A stretch of DNA of 64,000 nucleotides from Listeria goaensis (lineage in GTDB: Bacteria; Bacillota; Bacilli; Lactobacillales; Listeriaceae), in assembly GCF_900186125.1 (NCBI RefSeq), contig NZ_FYBQ01000011.1:1-64000 (forward strand), read 5' to 3'. A program made the translations under genes and the position numbers. Shown in pieces: positions 31,506-39,591 of the stretch (position 1 is its first letter; each line of letters opens with the position of its first letter). Under the pieces are notes generated by a model. The model ran no database searches, had not been told where the DNA came from, and saw nothing but the letters and a program-made list of their open reading frames with translations.

Positions 31506-32462
31506 ATGAAAAAAATAACGATTCTAGTCCCAGCTTACAATGAGGAGCAGGTTCTAAACATGTTTTACGATCAAGTCTTACTCACTTTAGATACGATTCA
31601 AAACTATTCATTCGAAATTTTGTTTGTAAATGACGGAAGTAAAGACAATACACTTGAAATCTTAAAAAAGCTCCGTGAACAGGATAAAAGAGTAAGCTAT
31701 ATTAACTTAAGTCGAAATTTTGGTAAAGAAATTGCGATGATTGCAGGACTCGACTATGCGGACAGCGATGCAGTAATTATTATGGACGCAGATTTGCAAG
31801 ACCCGCCTGAACTGATCCCAGAAATGATTCAATACTGGGAAGAAGGTTACGACGATGTTTACGCAAAACGAAGATCGCGTGACGGCGAAAGTGCCATGAA
31901 GAAGCTGACGTCAAGACAGTTTTATAAACTACTTAAAAAGCTGACGAAAGTACCTATCCAAGAAGATACGGGAGATTTCAGATTGCTTGATCGCCGAGCA
32001 GTGAATGCGCTGCGCGAGTTTCGCGAGGCACAACGCTATACAAAAGGAATGTTTAGCTGGATAGGTTTCCACAAAAAAGAAATTTTATTTGACCGTGACA
32101 AACGCGGCGCCGGCCAAACAAAATGGAATTATTTCCAACTCATGAATTTAGCGATGGAAGGGATAACATCATTTACCACGGCTCCTTTAAGACTCTCAGC
32201 GCTTAGCGGCGTTTTGATTTCAATTATTGCGTTCATTTTCATGATTTGGACCTTTATTAAAACCCTTCTTTTTGGGGAAAGTGTAAGTGGCTACCCATCC
32301 CTTATGGTCGTAATATTATTCCTTGGCGGCATTCAATTGCTCTCACTCGGAATTATTGGCGAATATTTAGGGCGAATCTTCAACGAGACGAAACAACGTC
32401 CGCTCTATTTTGTTGACCGTCATAACGAAGAAAAAGTAGAGTCCGTAAAATATAAGAAATAG
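31506..32462 (+). CDS. GtrB/CsbB-type family 2 membrane glycosyltransferase
   Basis: The 318-residue protein has an N-terminal GT-A domain (ITILVPAYNEEQVL, FEILFVNDGSKDNT, IIMDADLQDPPELIPEM, QEDTGDFRLLDRRAVNAL). Two C-terminal membrane helices follow (SGVLISIIAFIFMIW and LMVVILFLGGIQLLSLGIIGEYLGR). These proteins transfer a sugar from a nucleotide donor to undecaprenyl phosphate at the inner membrane face, for envelope glycosylation outside. AGGAGAAAG before the ATG at 31506 decides the start over an ATG 21 bases upstream. It is probably cotranscribed with dgkB, 30 bases upstream. The sugar and final acceptor are unknown. Confidence 0.9.
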   Translation: MKKITILVPAYNEEQVLNMFYDQVLLTLDTIQNYSFEILFVNDGSKDNTLEILKKLREQDKRVSYINLSRNFGKEIAMIAGLDYADSDAVIIMDADLQDPPELIPEMIQYWEEGYDDVYAKRRSRDGESAMKKLTSRQFYKLLKKLTKVPIQEDTGDFRLLDRRAVNALREFREAQRYTKGMFSWIGFHKKEILFDRDKRGAGQTKWNYFQLMNLAMEGITSFTTAPLRLSALSGVLISIIAFIFMIWTFIKTLLFGESVSGYPSLMVVILFLGGIQLLSLGIIGEYLGRIFNETKQRPLYFVDRHNEEKVESVKYKK

Positions 32463-32568
32463 CCCTTTAAATTAGTCGAAAATATGTCTTTTTTGTCATG
32501 GTATTGTATTATTTTGGTTTTGCCAGTATAATGGTAGAGTCAAAAAATAGAAAGTGGGTGAAGCAAAC

Positions 32569-33324
32569 TTGGAAAAAGTAGCCCGACCCAAAAAAGCATT
32601 ATTTCTAAGTGCTCTATTCATCCTTTCAGTTGTTATCGCACTTTTTGTAGTTTGGAAGGTTCAAGCAGAGGAAATTACACCTAGAGTAAGCGAAGCGGAG
32701 CTTATTGCAAGCAATAAATCGTGGATTGCAACGAAAACAGCAATTCCATTAACGGATGACATTTCATTTTTACCAGCCGAAAAAGATACAGAGGTTCATA
32801 TATTAGCTAACGGAAATTTAGTTGTCGATGTCACCAATCATGAAATTTTAAATCAACTTTCAGAAGAAGATTCTAAGTACGAAGGGATTAAAGAATATCG
32901 CTTAGTTATTGCTGCGTCAAATGTGGCGGAGTATATCAATAACTCGAAATTCAAATATCCTATGGATCATGCTTACGATGGCTTCTCTAATTATCAAATT
33001 GAAAGTGGCACGCGTGAAATCCAAACGAGCAATGAAACCATCAATTTAACACGCAAAAAAAATCAAGTGACTGCCAAATCTTTAGTGCCCGTCGAGTTTT
33101 CAAATGAACTGGCGACAAAAAGCATAAAAGCTTTGCAAATGAACATCACAACAGAAAGTTTAGCGCTAGATGATTCGTTTGAGGCGAAAGCTAAAACGGT
33201 CACAGCCTATCCTAAAACATTCTTTTATGATTTCAACGTTACTCGAAACTCATGGCTCATTTTTTCAGAAACGAAACAAGTAAATGTTTCTGTGCCAATT
33301 GGGATTGAATATATTATCAAATAA
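32569..33324 (+). CDS. Membrane-anchored extracellular protein, function unknown
   Basis: The protein has 251 residues with a short basic N-terminus (EKVARPKKA) and one membrane segment (LFLSALFILSVVIALFVVW). The remainder of about 215 residues is predicted extracytoplasmic, rich in Asn, Thr and Ser, without cysteines. There is no lipobox or sorting signal, so it is probably held by its uncleaved helix or released after cleavage near VQAEE. I choose the TTG at 32569 because AAGTGGGTGA precedes it; a GTG 15 bases upstream has no ribosome-binding sequence. I recognise no family. It lies between the glycosyltransferase and rlmD. Confidence 0.75.
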   Translation: MEKVARPKKALFLSALFILSVVIALFVVWKVQAEEITPRVSEAELIASNKSWIATKTAIPLTDDISFLPAEKDTEVHILANGNLVVDVTNHEILNQLSEEDSKYEGIKEYRLVIAASNVAEYINNSKFKYPMDHAYDGFSNYQIESGTREIQTSNETINLTRKKNQVTAKSLVPVEFSNELATKSIKALQMNITTESLALDDSFEAKAKTVTAYPKTFFYDFNVTRNSWLIFSETKQVNVSVPIGIEYIIK

Positions 33325-33371
33325 CAGCAGGGCAGTCACTCGCTCTGCTTTTTGAATGGGGAGAACGCCAG

Positions 33372-34733
33372 ATGCCAAACGAAATGTTAAAGAAAAACCA
33401 AATACTGTCTGTAACCATCGAGGATTTAACTCATGACGGAAGCGGAATCGCCAAAATCGACGGCTATCCGCTATTTATACCTGCGGCGCTTCCAGGCGAA
33501 GAAGTCCGTGTAAAAGTGGTCAAGGTGAACAAAAAGTATGGTTTCGGAAGAATCGAAAGCTTCGAAAAAGAAAGCCCAGAACGCGTCACACCACCTTGCC
33601 CCGTGTACCAAAAATGCGGCGGCTGCCAGCTCCAACACCTCTCTTATGAAGGGCAACTTTTGTTTAAAAGAAGGCAAGTCGAACAGCTTATGAAGCGCGT
33701 CGGTAAACTCGAAACCGAAGTCCTGCCAACAATTGGAATGGCAAAACCGTTCCGCTACCGAAACAAATCGCAAGTGCCAGTCGGTTATGTGAACGGGAAA
33801 CTCGGCGCAGGTTTTTATCAAAAGAGAAGTCATGACATCATTGATATGGATACGTGCCTCATTCAAGATGAGAAAAGCGATGCGGCCATTCAAGAAGCAC
33901 GTGCGGTTTTCGCGGAATTTTACACGGAGCCATACAATGAAGCAACCCACCAAGGCGATTTGCGCCACATTATGACGCGCGTCGGCAAAACATCAGGTGA
34001 GCTCATGCTCGTTTTAATCACGCGCACGCTTGATTTCCCAAACAAACCAGCTATCCTTGAACAACTTAAAAAACGCGTTCAAGGTGTCACCTCCATCGTC
34101 CAAAACATCAATGCGAATAAAACGAACGTCATTTTGGGCGATAAAACGGTCACGCTTTATGGCCCAAATACGATTACAGACACCATTCACGGGATTCAAT
34201 TTGCAATTTCAGCACGGAGCTTCTACCAAGTCAATCCGGAGCAAACGGAAGTCCTTTATCAAAAAGCGCTTGATGCAGCGAATTTAACCGGAAATGAAAC
34301 CGTCATTGATGCCTATTGTGGCATTGGCTCCATCTCGCTTTGCCTCGCCAAAAAAGCAAGACATGTTTACGGCGTCGAAATCGTAAACCAAGCCATCCTT
34401 GACGCGCGAGCAAATGCCAAGCTAAACCAAATCGAGAATGTCACGTTTGAAACCGGAAAAGCAGAAGACGTTATCCCCAACTGGTATAAAAATGGGATTA
34501 CCGCAGACGTCCTAGTCGTCGATCCCCCAAGAAAAGGATGCGACGAAAAATTGCTTGCCACTATCTTAAAAATGAAACCGAAAAAAGTCGTCTACGTATC
34601 CTGTGACCCAGCAACCCTTGCCCGCGACTTACGCATCTTAAACGAAGGCGGGTATAAAGTTTCAGCCGTCCAACCTGTGGACATGTTTCCGATGACGACG
34701 CATATTGAAAATGTCGTATCTTTGGAATTATAA
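33372..34733 (+). CDS. rlmD: 23S rRNA (uracil-5-)-methyltransferase RlmD/RlmCD
   Basis: This SAM-dependent enzyme makes 5-methyluridine in 23S rRNA. The 453-residue protein has an N-terminal TRAM domain (about 1-65) and the 4Fe-4S cysteines in CPVYQKCGGCQLQH. The methyltransferase core shows VIDAYCGIGSISLCLA, VVDPPRKGCDEKLL and the catalytic YVSCDPATLARDL. Other Gram-positive homologues modify two sites (RlmCD), and sequence alone does not settle the site here. The ATG follows GGGGAG. Confidence 0.95.
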   Translation: MPNEMLKKNQILSVTIEDLTHDGSGIAKIDGYPLFIPAALPGEEVRVKVVKVNKKYGFGRIESFEKESPERVTPPCPVYQKCGGCQLQHLSYEGQLLFKRRQVEQLMKRVGKLETEVLPTIGMAKPFRYRNKSQVPVGYVNGKLGAGFYQKRSHDIIDMDTCLIQDEKSDAAIQEARAVFAEFYTEPYNEATHQGDLRHIMTRVGKTSGELMLVLITRTLDFPNKPAILEQLKKRVQGVTSIVQNINANKTNVILGDKTVTLYGPNTITDTIHGIQFAISARSFYQVNPEQTEVLYQKALDAANLTGNETVIDAYCGIGSISLCLAKKARHVYGVEIVNQAILDARANAKLNQIENVTFETGKAEDVIPNWYKNGITADVLVVDPPRKGCDEKLLATILKMKPKKVVYVSCDPATLARDLRILNEGGYKVSAVQPVDMFPMTTHIENVVSLEL

Positions 34734-34746
34734 CAGGAGTCTCAAG

Positions 34747-34833
34747 TTGGATAAAATTGCAAGCAAAGAGGACGTATTCAGGCACTGCGCAAGAGCTGAC
34801 AACATTTGTTTCTCTTTACCAGTCGAGGAATAA
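34747..34833 (+). CDS. Possible 28-residue peptide after rlmD
   Basis: A TTG start 13 bases after the rlmD stop has AGGAG seven bases upstream and opens a 28-codon frame (DKIASKEDVFRHC ... FSLPVEE). The sequence has no motif I recognise and could be the tail of a decayed gene. The ribosome-binding site is the only positive evidence. Confidence 0.3.
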   Translation: MDKIASKEDVFRHCARADNICFSLPVEE

Positions 34834-34865
34834 ATATATTTTTTAGTGAGTTTTATGCTATAAAA

Positions 34866-34897
34866 AAGCCCGATGATACAAAAGAATCATCGGGCTA
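34866..34897 (-). terminator. Terminator of the ABC/secreted-peptide operon
   Basis: AGCCCGATGAT and ATCATCGGGCT pair perfectly around an eight-base loop. Read on the minus strand the stem is followed by six T, so it ends the leftward operon whose last gene stops at 35007. On the plus strand the T-run is poor. Confidence 0.85.
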
Positions 34898-35006
34898 AGT
34901 GTTTTCAATATAAAATTACTTATTTTGTGTTATTTTCCGAAAAATGAACTTATGAAATATCTAAATACATTATGTAGATAAGTATTTTATAAAATTTCTT
35001 ATAGTT

Positions 35007-35291
35007 CTAATAATATCTTTTTGTTTTCGCATCAAAATATTTTAATGTAATAACATAACGATTATAATTCCAGCCACTGCCAGCACGGTTTACATTACTA
35101 CTATGCCAGTATACGTTATTTGGAACACTTTTCCATTGCTCTGATACAACTGTACGTTTTTTAGTATATTTATTGATATCATATTTTTGCCAGCTTAACA
35201 CGGATTTTGACATAGCATCTGGGGTGATAGTAATTAAAATTCCAGTTATTAATATAAGCGCAAGCGCAATCTTGTACATAGCCTTTTTCAT
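35007..35291 (-). CDS. Small secreted basic Trp/Tyr-rich peptide, bacteriocin-like
   Basis: The 94-residue product has a basic start (MKKAMYK), a hydrophobic stretch (IALALILITGILITI) and a plausible signal peptidase site near PDAMS. The mature part of about 66 residues has no cysteine, four Trp and eight Tyr, ends in RYY, and carries about 13 Lys/Arg against three acidic residues. The ATG at 35291 has AAGGGAG upstream. A TTG 12 bases earlier is too close to that site. It is the last gene after an ABC ATPase and permease and is controlled, by inference, by the divergent Rgg-like regulator. I see no firm match to a known bacteriocin family; the lactococcin-972 type is only vaguely reminiscent. 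A toxin, an effector or a cell-wall-active factor are all possible. Confidence 0.72.
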   Translation of the reverse strand: MKKAMYKIALALILITGILITITPDAMSKSVLSWQKYDINKYTKKRTVVSEQWKSVPNNVYWHSSNVNRAGSGWNYNRYVITLKYFDAKTKRYY

Positions 35292-35337
35292 GTTGGTAAA
35301 CAACTCCCTTGTGTAAGTTTATAGTAGCACTAAGTGT

Positions 35338-36507
35338 TTATTTTTTTTGCTTAAAGTGAGAGCTATTTTCACCTCCTTTCCAATCTATATAATAATTAAT
35401 CACCAGTAGAAGACATAAACTAATTAGTAATACGATTACACCAGTAACAAATGTAATAGTAGGATTGTTACATGCTTCCGCTAAAAAATAATTTGTCACT
35501 TGCCCGGAATTAAAATAAGTCATTGGTAGAAAAGCAGCTATTTTATCAAGAAAAACCACTTTGCCGATAAGAAACGTTGGTGCAATTAAGAGAATTAGGC
35601 TTAAGAATAAAGTGGGCATGGCTTTCTTAACTATTTTACTAATTAAATCAATGACTAAAATGACAATTAACAAACTGAGCATTTGAAGAATGATGGTTTC
35701 CAGCAACAATTTTCCAACAGGAAGGGTTACATATCCACCACTCATCTCTGAAAGAATTGGATAATTTAAGCTTCCTAGACCAGATAAAACTGTTGCTGGA
35801 AGAAACGCAAAAAGAATACTTAAAAAATAAATGATAAGTGCCACACACGTACTAAAAACTAAGCGTTCTGTTGTATTTCTAAAGCTACTAAGGGGCATCA
35901 ATTTCATTCGATCTAAGCCATTATGAAATCGTTCTGTTAAAACGGAAGTTAGAGCGAAACAACTGACAATAATAATGAGTAGAGGGAAGAAATTTACTAG
36001 CATACGGTAAAGATAGGTGAATCCTTGTGTTTCCATATCTTCCACTTGCTCGTTAATATTTAATTCTTGTAATTTCTTATATTTGGTTAAGTCACGGATA
36101 TTGAGGGATTCCATTCCATTATCCGTAAAGGTTTCTTTTTCAAAAGCAATAGATTTTTCGATTTCTTTAATTTTCAAAGCGTATGCTTGTTTGTATTGTC
36201 CCGAATTATAGTAATCGCGAATTTTCTGATAGGTAGTCAAAAGTTGTTGAGTGCTTACTTGATTTTCATCAAGTAATTGTTCATCCTCTTTTGATAACTC
36301 ACCATTATTTCTTTTTTTTTGGTTGTTTTTAAAACCTTGCTCATTGATTGACATGTTCAAATCAGCGATAGCAGCCATATCGTGTTCTTTTTCTGTTATT
36401 GTATTCATAATTAGAACAAATAAGATGGTGGCTACTAATACAAAAAGTGGTATCCAGTTTCCCTTTGTTTTGAAAAACTTCTTAAAATAAAAAGTTTGCT
36501 GTTGCAT
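35338..36507 (-). CDS. ABC-2 type transporter permease
   Basis: The 389-residue protein has an N-terminal membrane helix (WIPLFVLVATILFVLIM) and then about 120 mostly hydrophilic, Lys/Glu/Gln-rich residues predicted outside. Five or six membrane segments follow, between about 160 and 370. This is the topology of ABC-2 permeases with a large first loop that work with bacteriocin-immunity or peptide-efflux ATPases. AAGGGGGG precedes the ATG. It starts 13 bases after the ATPase gene and is followed 46 bases later by the secreted-peptide gene, so the three are probably one transcript. Confidence 0.82.
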   Translation of the reverse strand: MQQQTFYFKKFFKTKGNWIPLFVLVATILFVLIMNTITEKEHDMAAIADLNMSINEQGFKNNQKKRNNGELSKEDEQLLDENQVSTQQLLTTYQKIRDYYNSGQYKQAYALKIKEIEKSIAFEKETFTDNGMESLNIRDLTKYKKLQELNINEQVEDMETQGFTYLYRMLVNFFPLLIIIVSCFALTSVLTERFHNGLDRMKLMPLSSFRNTTERLVFSTCVALIIYFLSILFAFLPATVLSGLGSLNYPILSEMSGGYVTLPVGKLLLETIILQMLSLLIVILVIDLISKIVKKAMPTLFLSLILLIAPTFLIGKVVFLDKIAAFLPMTYFNSGQVTNYFLAEACNNPTITFVTGVIVLLISLCLLLVINYYIDWKGGENSSHFKQKK

Positions 36508-36520
36508 AGGTTGCCCCCCC

Positions 36521-37156
36521 TTAAATTTCTATCGTTGTTTGTAGTTTTCGGTCGTGAATTTGAACAATCTCATCTGAAATAGCGTACATTTTATCGTCCT
36601 GATGAGAGGTGAAAATAATCGTTTTACCACTGGCTTTTGCTTGCTCTATGAATGTTACAAAGCGTTCTTGATTCTTGTAATCTAATCCATTGGTGGGCTC
36701 ATCTAAAAGCCAGTAAGTTGTTTGACTAACGGCATACATCGCAAGCAATGTTTTTTGTTTCATACCTAAAGAATATTTGCGGATAGGTATTTTTAGAAAT
36801 TCTTCTAGTTCCCAAAATTGAATAATCTCTGCTAAATCAGCAGATGTACTAGTCCACATTTTTTGCACAAATTGCAAGTAGTCCCATGCAGATAAGTTTG
36901 GATTAAACCATTCGGAAGTTTCATAGTAAAAAAGCTTTTGACGGACGTCTTTTGATTTTAAAAAGAGCTGATTTTCTTTAAAAATAATTTGTCCACGATT
37001 GGCAGGCTTTAAACCTGCTAAGACACGTAAAAGTGTTGTTTTTCCAGAGCCATTTGGTGCTGATATTCCATAAATTAAAGCATCTTTAAAAGTAAAGTTG
37101 CTATCTTTTAGTAAAGTTTCCCGTGTAACGATATCTAAGTTTTGAACTTGTATCAT
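36521..37156 (-). CDS. ABC transporter ATP-binding protein
   Basis: The 211-residue nucleotide-binding domain has Walker A APNGSGKTTLLRV near residue 35, a signature-like YSLGMKQKTLL and Walker B TYWLLDEPTNGLD, followed by the switch histidine in FTSHQDD. It lacks additional domains and is typical of small export or immunity ABC systems. AGGTGA lies a few bases before the ATG. It is the first gene of the leftward operon, whose control region is shared with the Rgg-like gene. Confidence 0.9.
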   Translation of the reverse strand: MIQVQNLDIVTRETLLKDSNFTFKDALIYGISAPNGSGKTTLLRVLAGLKPANRGQIIFKENQLFLKSKDVRQKLFYYETSEWFNPNLSAWDYLQFVQKMWTSTSADLAEIIQFWELEEFLKIPIRKYSLGMKQKTLLAMYAVSQTTYWLLDEPTNGLDYKNQERFVTFIEQAKASGKTIIFTSHQDDKMYAISDEIVQIHDRKLQTTIEI

Positions 37157-37204
37157 TTTTTCACCTATTCTTTCTTGTTAGAACTATGTAAATAGAAATT
37201 AATG

Positions 37205-37240
37205 TTCATTATTCTGTGTATTTATGTTACACTGAATGAA
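37205..37240. promoter_or_regulatory. Imperfect dyad in the divergent regulator/ABC intergenic region
   Basis: Outer arms TTCATT (37205-37210) and AATGAA (37235-37240) and inner arms GTGT (37216-37219) and ACAC (37229-37232) form an imperfect nested inverted repeat. It lies midway between the divergent ATPase and Rgg-like genes, so it is a candidate operator. No experimental consensus was matched. Confidence 0.3.
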
Positions 37241-37339
37241 ATATAGACATTGTTTTGCCCTTACTTTTTAGAATAACATACTTTATTTATATGCGACGAA
37301 AATTCAACTGATAAGTAGAATAAGGGAGATGACATCGAG

Positions 37340-38215
37340 ATGGAAATAGCGAAATTAATTGGGAATGCGCTTCGTGTGGTTCGTAAAAATAAAAATGAAA
37401 CGATTACGGATTTTTATGGCAAGCGCATGTCAGAGAAGTATGCGTACCGAATTGAGGGTGGGCATCAAAATATTGGACAGGAAAAACTTGAAAAAGTATT
37501 GCGAGATAACGGAGTTTCTTTTGAAGAGCTTATTTTTATTTGCCGGGGATACCAGAAAAGGGCATTAGATGAAATTATGGACCAATTTTTGAAGGTGGGT
37601 AGCGATTTCATTGGAACAAACATGAACCAGCTTTTATCCCAAGTGAAAGAAATAAAAAAAGAGCGTAAACTTTGTGCTTATTTAGAAACGATAACAAGGG
37701 CATACATGCCTCAGCAAACTGATGAAGCTATCCAAAAGCTCATTCTTCCTATATGGGTTACGTTAGCTGAACAAGAGCAGTGGACGTATTATGAGCTTAT
37801 TGTAATGTGTCATGTTTTATATATGATTGATATTACGCAAATTGATGTGATAGCGAGCAGGGTGTTTAAATCGTTAGAGCGGTACAAAGGTTATCAAAAT
37901 GTTGAGGGGCTACAAATAGCGACGTGGTTCTGTTTTTGTGAAAGGCTTCGTTTAAATGGTCGCTTTTGTGAAACAAAAGATTTATTAGAATGTACTTTGA
38001 AACGAGCGATTACACGTGAAGATGGACTTATGATTTTTAAATGTGAATTTAGATTGTGTGAGCTCGCTAGGATTGAAAGTTCAGAGGATAGGACAGATAT
38101 ATCAGCGAAGGTAGACCGTATTTTGAGCGGTTTATTAGTCATGCAACAAGTGGACACAGCGTTCGCTTTTAAGAAAGACTGGTTGGGAGCGGGAATCGAA
38201 GTGGCAAGTCTATGA
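37340..38215 (+). CDS. Rgg/MutR-like transcriptional regulator
   Basis: The 291-residue protein has an N-terminal XRE-type helix-turn-helix (about 1-65, IGNALRVVRKNKNETITDFYG ... KYAYRIEGGHQNIGQEKLEKVL). A long all-helical C-terminal region of about 220 residues follows, as in Rgg/GadR/MutR regulators. Rgg proteins of streptococci bind short secreted peptides through this helical repeat domain and switch divergent target genes. Here the divergent target would be the ABC and secreted-peptide operon. AGGGAGATGA precedes the ATG. A 17-codon frame overlaps its stop codon. Confidence 0.83.
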   Translation: MEIAKLIGNALRVVRKNKNETITDFYGKRMSEKYAYRIEGGHQNIGQEKLEKVLRDNGVSFEELIFICRGYQKRALDEIMDQFLKVGSDFIGTNMNQLLSQVKEIKKERKLCAYLETITRAYMPQQTDEAIQKLILPIWVTLAEQEQWTYYELIVMCHVLYMIDITQIDVIASRVFKSLERYKGYQNVEGLQIATWFCFCERLRLNGRFCETKDLLECTLKRAITREDGLMIFKCEFRLCELARIESSEDRTDISAKVDRILSGLLVMQQVDTAFAFKKDWLGAGIEVASL

Positions 38216-38265
38216 AACAAAAATACTCGTGCTTTTTCCAAAAAAATTTGATACAATCGTTATGA
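38212..38265 (+). CDS. Possible 17-residue peptide overlapping the Rgg-like stop
   Basis: An ATGA overlap with the regulator's stop codon opens a frame of 17 codons (MKQKYSCFFQKNLIQSL). A weak GAAGTGG sequence precedes it. Rgg regulators are often encoded beside short peptide-pheromone genes, so this could be a cognate peptide precursor. The same bases also contain the extended -10 of the next gene, so the frame may be coincidental. Confidence 0.25.
   Translation: MKQKYSCFFQKNLIQSL
38249..38257 (+). promoter_or_regulatory. Putative extended -10 promoter
   Basis: TGATACAAT at 38249-38257 is an extended -10 with TACAAT, about 40 bases before the gene at 38297. Confidence 0.45.
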
Positions 38266-38296
38266 GAAGAACTTCACATGGAAGGAGTAGTTGACT

Positions 38297-38836
38297 TTGA
38301 GTATGACGATGTATTTTGATAATGAGAACGGGATTCAGAAGGAAACGAGCCATCCGCACTTTACAGAGCACTTTCACTTGGATATTTACTATGATTTGGA
38401 GCAAAAAGAGGCGCCGTTTAGTAGCGCTATAGGACAAGAAGTTTTAGATCGCCTAACGTCTTATTTTAAAGATAAATCAGATGAGGGGCTAAATTTATCT
38501 GCATTTCCGAAATATTTTGCGGAAGAAAAAGGGATTTCATTTGTGGAGCCGAAAGACTATGATGCTGCGACGCTTCAAAAAATGCGCGAAAGCCAGGATG
38601 AAAACACCTTTTTATCCATGAAAATAGCTGTTAGTGCCGCACTCGGTCAAATTAAAATTACCGGTTATATTTTACCTGCCTTGCGCGATAAGGCACTCGA
38701 CGCTTTGCATGTTTTAAAAGAAATTGAAGTGGACGAGTCGGGATATTATGACCAAATGTTTTATGATTTATTGACATTCACGAAAGATTACACGGCAATT
38801 TTACCAGAACTTTGGTGTAAACGCTGCATACAGTAA
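38297..38836 (+). CDS. Conserved hypothetical cytosolic protein
   Basis: The protein has about 179 residues and is soluble and acidic, with no signal peptide and no recognised motif. The start is uncertain. TTG at 38297 lies about nine bases after GGAAGGAG and is preferred; TTG 38291 is too close to that site, and ATG 38303 is also possible. It ends near a bidirectional terminator and is convergent with aroK. By recalled gene order a hypothetical gene sits next to aroK in other Listeria too. Confidence 0.75.
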   Translation: MSMTMYFDNENGIQKETSHPHFTEHFHLDIYYDLEQKEAPFSSAIGQEVLDRLTSYFKDKSDEGLNLSAFPKYFAEEKGISFVEPKDYDAATLQKMRESQDENTFLSMKIAVSAALGQIKITGYILPALRDKALDALHVLKEIEVDESGYYDQMFYDLLTFTKDYTAILPELWCKRCIQ

Positions 38837-38878
38837 ACTAAAATCAAATATAAAACAGCTTCACACCATATTCAGTCT

Positions 38879-38912
38879 AAAATAACCCCTCGCAGCAGCG
38901 AGGGGTTATTTT
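38879..38912. terminator. Bidirectional terminator between convergent genes
   Basis: AAAATAACCCCTCG and CGAGGGGTTATTTT form a perfect 14-base stem around CAGCAG. It overlaps the last codons of aroK and serves both strands. Confidence 0.9.
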
Positions 38913-39409
38913 AGTTTCGCCAAAATTTCATCGGCAATTTCGTAAGGATCTTTATTGTCGGTTATGATGACATAATTAGCAGTTTGCTCGTATAGTGGTG
39001 TGCGACTTTCGAAAATGGCGGTTATCTCCTCGCTCGTTTTAGCCTGAAGGAGAGGTCTTGTTGTGTCGTTTCTGAGGCGATGTAGAAAGATTTTCGGGCT
39101 CGTCCTTAAGTAAAAAACCGGCGCGGGGTGGCGGATTAGGAAGGCTTGATTGTTGTCGTCTAGCACAATACCTCCTCCGGTTGAAAGCACGGCAGAAGTG
39201 TCGCGTAATTCGGCAAGTTTTCCGCGCTCCATTTTGCGAAAGGCTTCTTCGCCATATGTATCAAAAATCTCACGAATTGACTTTTCTTGTTCGATTTCGA
39301 TTTCCTTATCAATATCAATAAATGGAAGTTCCATTTTGTTTGCTAAGAGCTTTCCAATGGTCGTTTTGCCAGCTCCCATAAAGCCAGTTAAAATAAGTTG
39401 TCTTACCAT
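38906..39409 (-). CDS. aroK: Shikimate kinase AroK
   Basis: AroK phosphorylates shikimate at the 3-hydroxyl with ATP in chorismate synthesis. The 167-residue protein has Walker A GFMGAGKTTIGK near residue 9, the substrate-binding LPFIDIDKEIE, the FRKME segment and STGGGIVLDDNN, and the lid Arg in DTTRPLL. The ATG at 39409 is chosen because GGGGGAGA lies six bases before it; an upstream TTG gives five extra residues without a site. It is monocistronic. Confidence 0.95.
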   Translation of the reverse strand: MVRQLILTGFMGAGKTTIGKLLANKMELPFIDIDKEIEIEQEKSIREIFDTYGEEAFRKMERGKLAELRDTSAVLSTGGGIVLDDNNQAFLIRHPAPVFYLRTSPKIFLHRLRNDTTRPLLQAKTSEEITAIFESRTPLYEQTANYVIITDNKDPYEIADEILAKLK

Positions 39410-39433
39410 ATTTATCTCCCCCAATTTACAAGT

Positions 39434-39463
39434 ATTTTAACACTTCTAAGAATTAAAGGTCAA
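39434..39463 (-). promoter_or_regulatory. aroK promoter
   Basis: On the minus strand TTGACC and TAAAAT are separated by 18 bases, about 25 bases before the start codon. Confidence 0.65.
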
Positions 39464-39591
39464 TGGTTCGAAGTGATGCTAACTAACGAAAATCATCGTT
39501 TGTCAGTATGTTGATTTTGGAGGTTGCCCCTTTTTATCCAGTAGGATTTAGTGTAGAATGAAGTTATGTGGATAAAGGAAGGATCGAAAAG

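Noticed and set aside
35007-35291. Assigning the secreted peptide to the lactococcin-972 bacteriocin family.
   Set aside because: Only the general size, Sec signal and aromatic content agree. The permease is far smaller than the usual partner of that family and I could not align the conserved positions.
37202-37246. A 14-codon hydrophobic frame (MFIILCIYVTLNEI) in the divergent region before the Rgg-like gene, considered as a pheromone.
   Set aside because: It has no ribosome-binding sequence and coincides with the dyad and presumed promoters, so chance is more likely.
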